Below, piece after piece: positions 6,029-6,354 of a DNA stretch of 6,354 bases. Under the pieces are notes generated by a model. The model did not search any database. It had not been told where the DNA came from and saw only the letters and a program-made list of their open reading frames with translations. The translations under genes and the position numbers were made by a program. Numbering within the stretch: position 1 is the stretch's first letter; every line of letters starts with the position of its first letter. The stretch is from Bacteroidales bacterium (GTDB lineage Bacteria > Bacteroidota > Bacteroidia > Bacteroidales > UBA7960), in contig SLOR01000059.1 of the NCBI GenBank assembly GCA_007132395.1, positions 1 to 6,354 of the forward strand, in the 5' to 3' direction.

Positions 6029-6354
6029 ATATGTATATGTAAAATAGTATTCGGCTAATTTTTTTTAAATGATATTTAGCTGATAGTTATTTTCCAGGGA
6101 GGCTATACTAACAAAAACATTCTTGCTTTTTAGCCCTTTATAGTTTGAATTTTCCTCATCACAGGCAAGAAAAATAATTCTGTGCGATTCTCAGTGAGGT
6201 ATTGTGTCGCGTATTTTTATTAAATATTCTCCAGCATTACAGCTAAAGTGCTTTGCTACTCAATATTAACCCAGGCTTTTATATCCGGAAGGGCTTGATG
6301 CTTTAAATTACTATTTGAATGAGTAGATTAATATTAACACCAATTGTCTTATAA
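6029..6354. other. AT-rich stretch without a supportable gene
   Basis: All six frames are broken by stops, and no open frame longer than a few dozen codons has a plausible start. There is no tRNA-like cloverleaf, no long repeat and no TAnnTTTG element that I can find on either strand. A minus-strand frame of about 23 codons ending at a TAG (6258-6256) reads protein-like (HQALPDIKAWVNIE) but has no start codon, and it is too short to call a gene remnant. The TTAATATTAA palindrome near 6327-6336 is unremarkable in such AT-rich DNA. Confidence 0.6.

Noticed and set aside
6256..6327. Protein-like minus-strand fragment ending in HQALPDIKAWVNIE as a possible gene remnant
   Set aside because: It is only about 23 codons between stops, with no start and no similarity I can name, so chance is the simpler explanation.
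6319..6354. Eleven-codon plus-strand open frame ending exactly at the window edge (MSRLILTPIVL)
   Set aside because: It is far too short, has no ribosome binding or promoter signal, and ending at the edge is likely coincidence.

Overview
The window looks like a chromosomal segment from a member of the Bacteroidota. Three things point there. The main block has the gene order MoxR ATPase, DUF58 protein, BatD/DUF4381-like membrane protein, BatA, BatB, which is the usual 'Bat' (Bacteroides aerotolerance) layout of that phylum. Good Shine-Dalgarno sequences are mostly absent, and one leader is A-rich instead. Sequences matching the Bacteroidota -7 promoter element TAnnTTTG lie where promoters are expected. 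The sequence does not allow a confident genus or family call.

Layout. Positions 1-4118 on the minus strand carry a probable operon, transcribed from right to left: moxR (4118-3135), a DUF58 gene joined to it by a one-base stop/start overlap (3135-2260), a signal-peptide plus single-TM protein (2203-1259), batA (1191-196), and the first 55 codons of batB (167-1, cut by the window edge). Upstream of moxR, also on the minus strand, is a glutaminase gene glsA (5152-4238). Between glsA and moxR is a 119-bp AT-rich spacer with a candidate promoter and several small palindromes. A 223-bp divergent intergenic region with a -7-like element facing each way separates glsA from a plus-strand gene for a small predicted lipoprotein (5376-5969), which ends at a strong intrinsic terminator (5991-6028). 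The last ~325 bases contain no supportable gene.

How the genes may work together. MoxR AAA+ ATPases and von Willebrand factor A (VWA) proteins are known to form chaperone-like pairs. Here one cytosolic ATPase is encoded with a soluble DUF58 VWA-like protein, a membrane-anchored VWA protein (BatA), the start of a second one (BatB), and a BatD/DUF4381-like membrane protein with a periplasmic N-terminal domain. The inferred picture is an envelope-associated ATP-dependent assembly whose client is unknown. Glutaminase is a metabolic neighbour with no visible functional link. The lipoprotein belongs to a type of secreted protein I recognise by its motifs but to which I cannot attach a function. No mobile element, CRISPR array, RNA gene or clearly new multi-gene system is visible. 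The least explained items are the His-rich lipoprotein and the repeats upstream of moxR.
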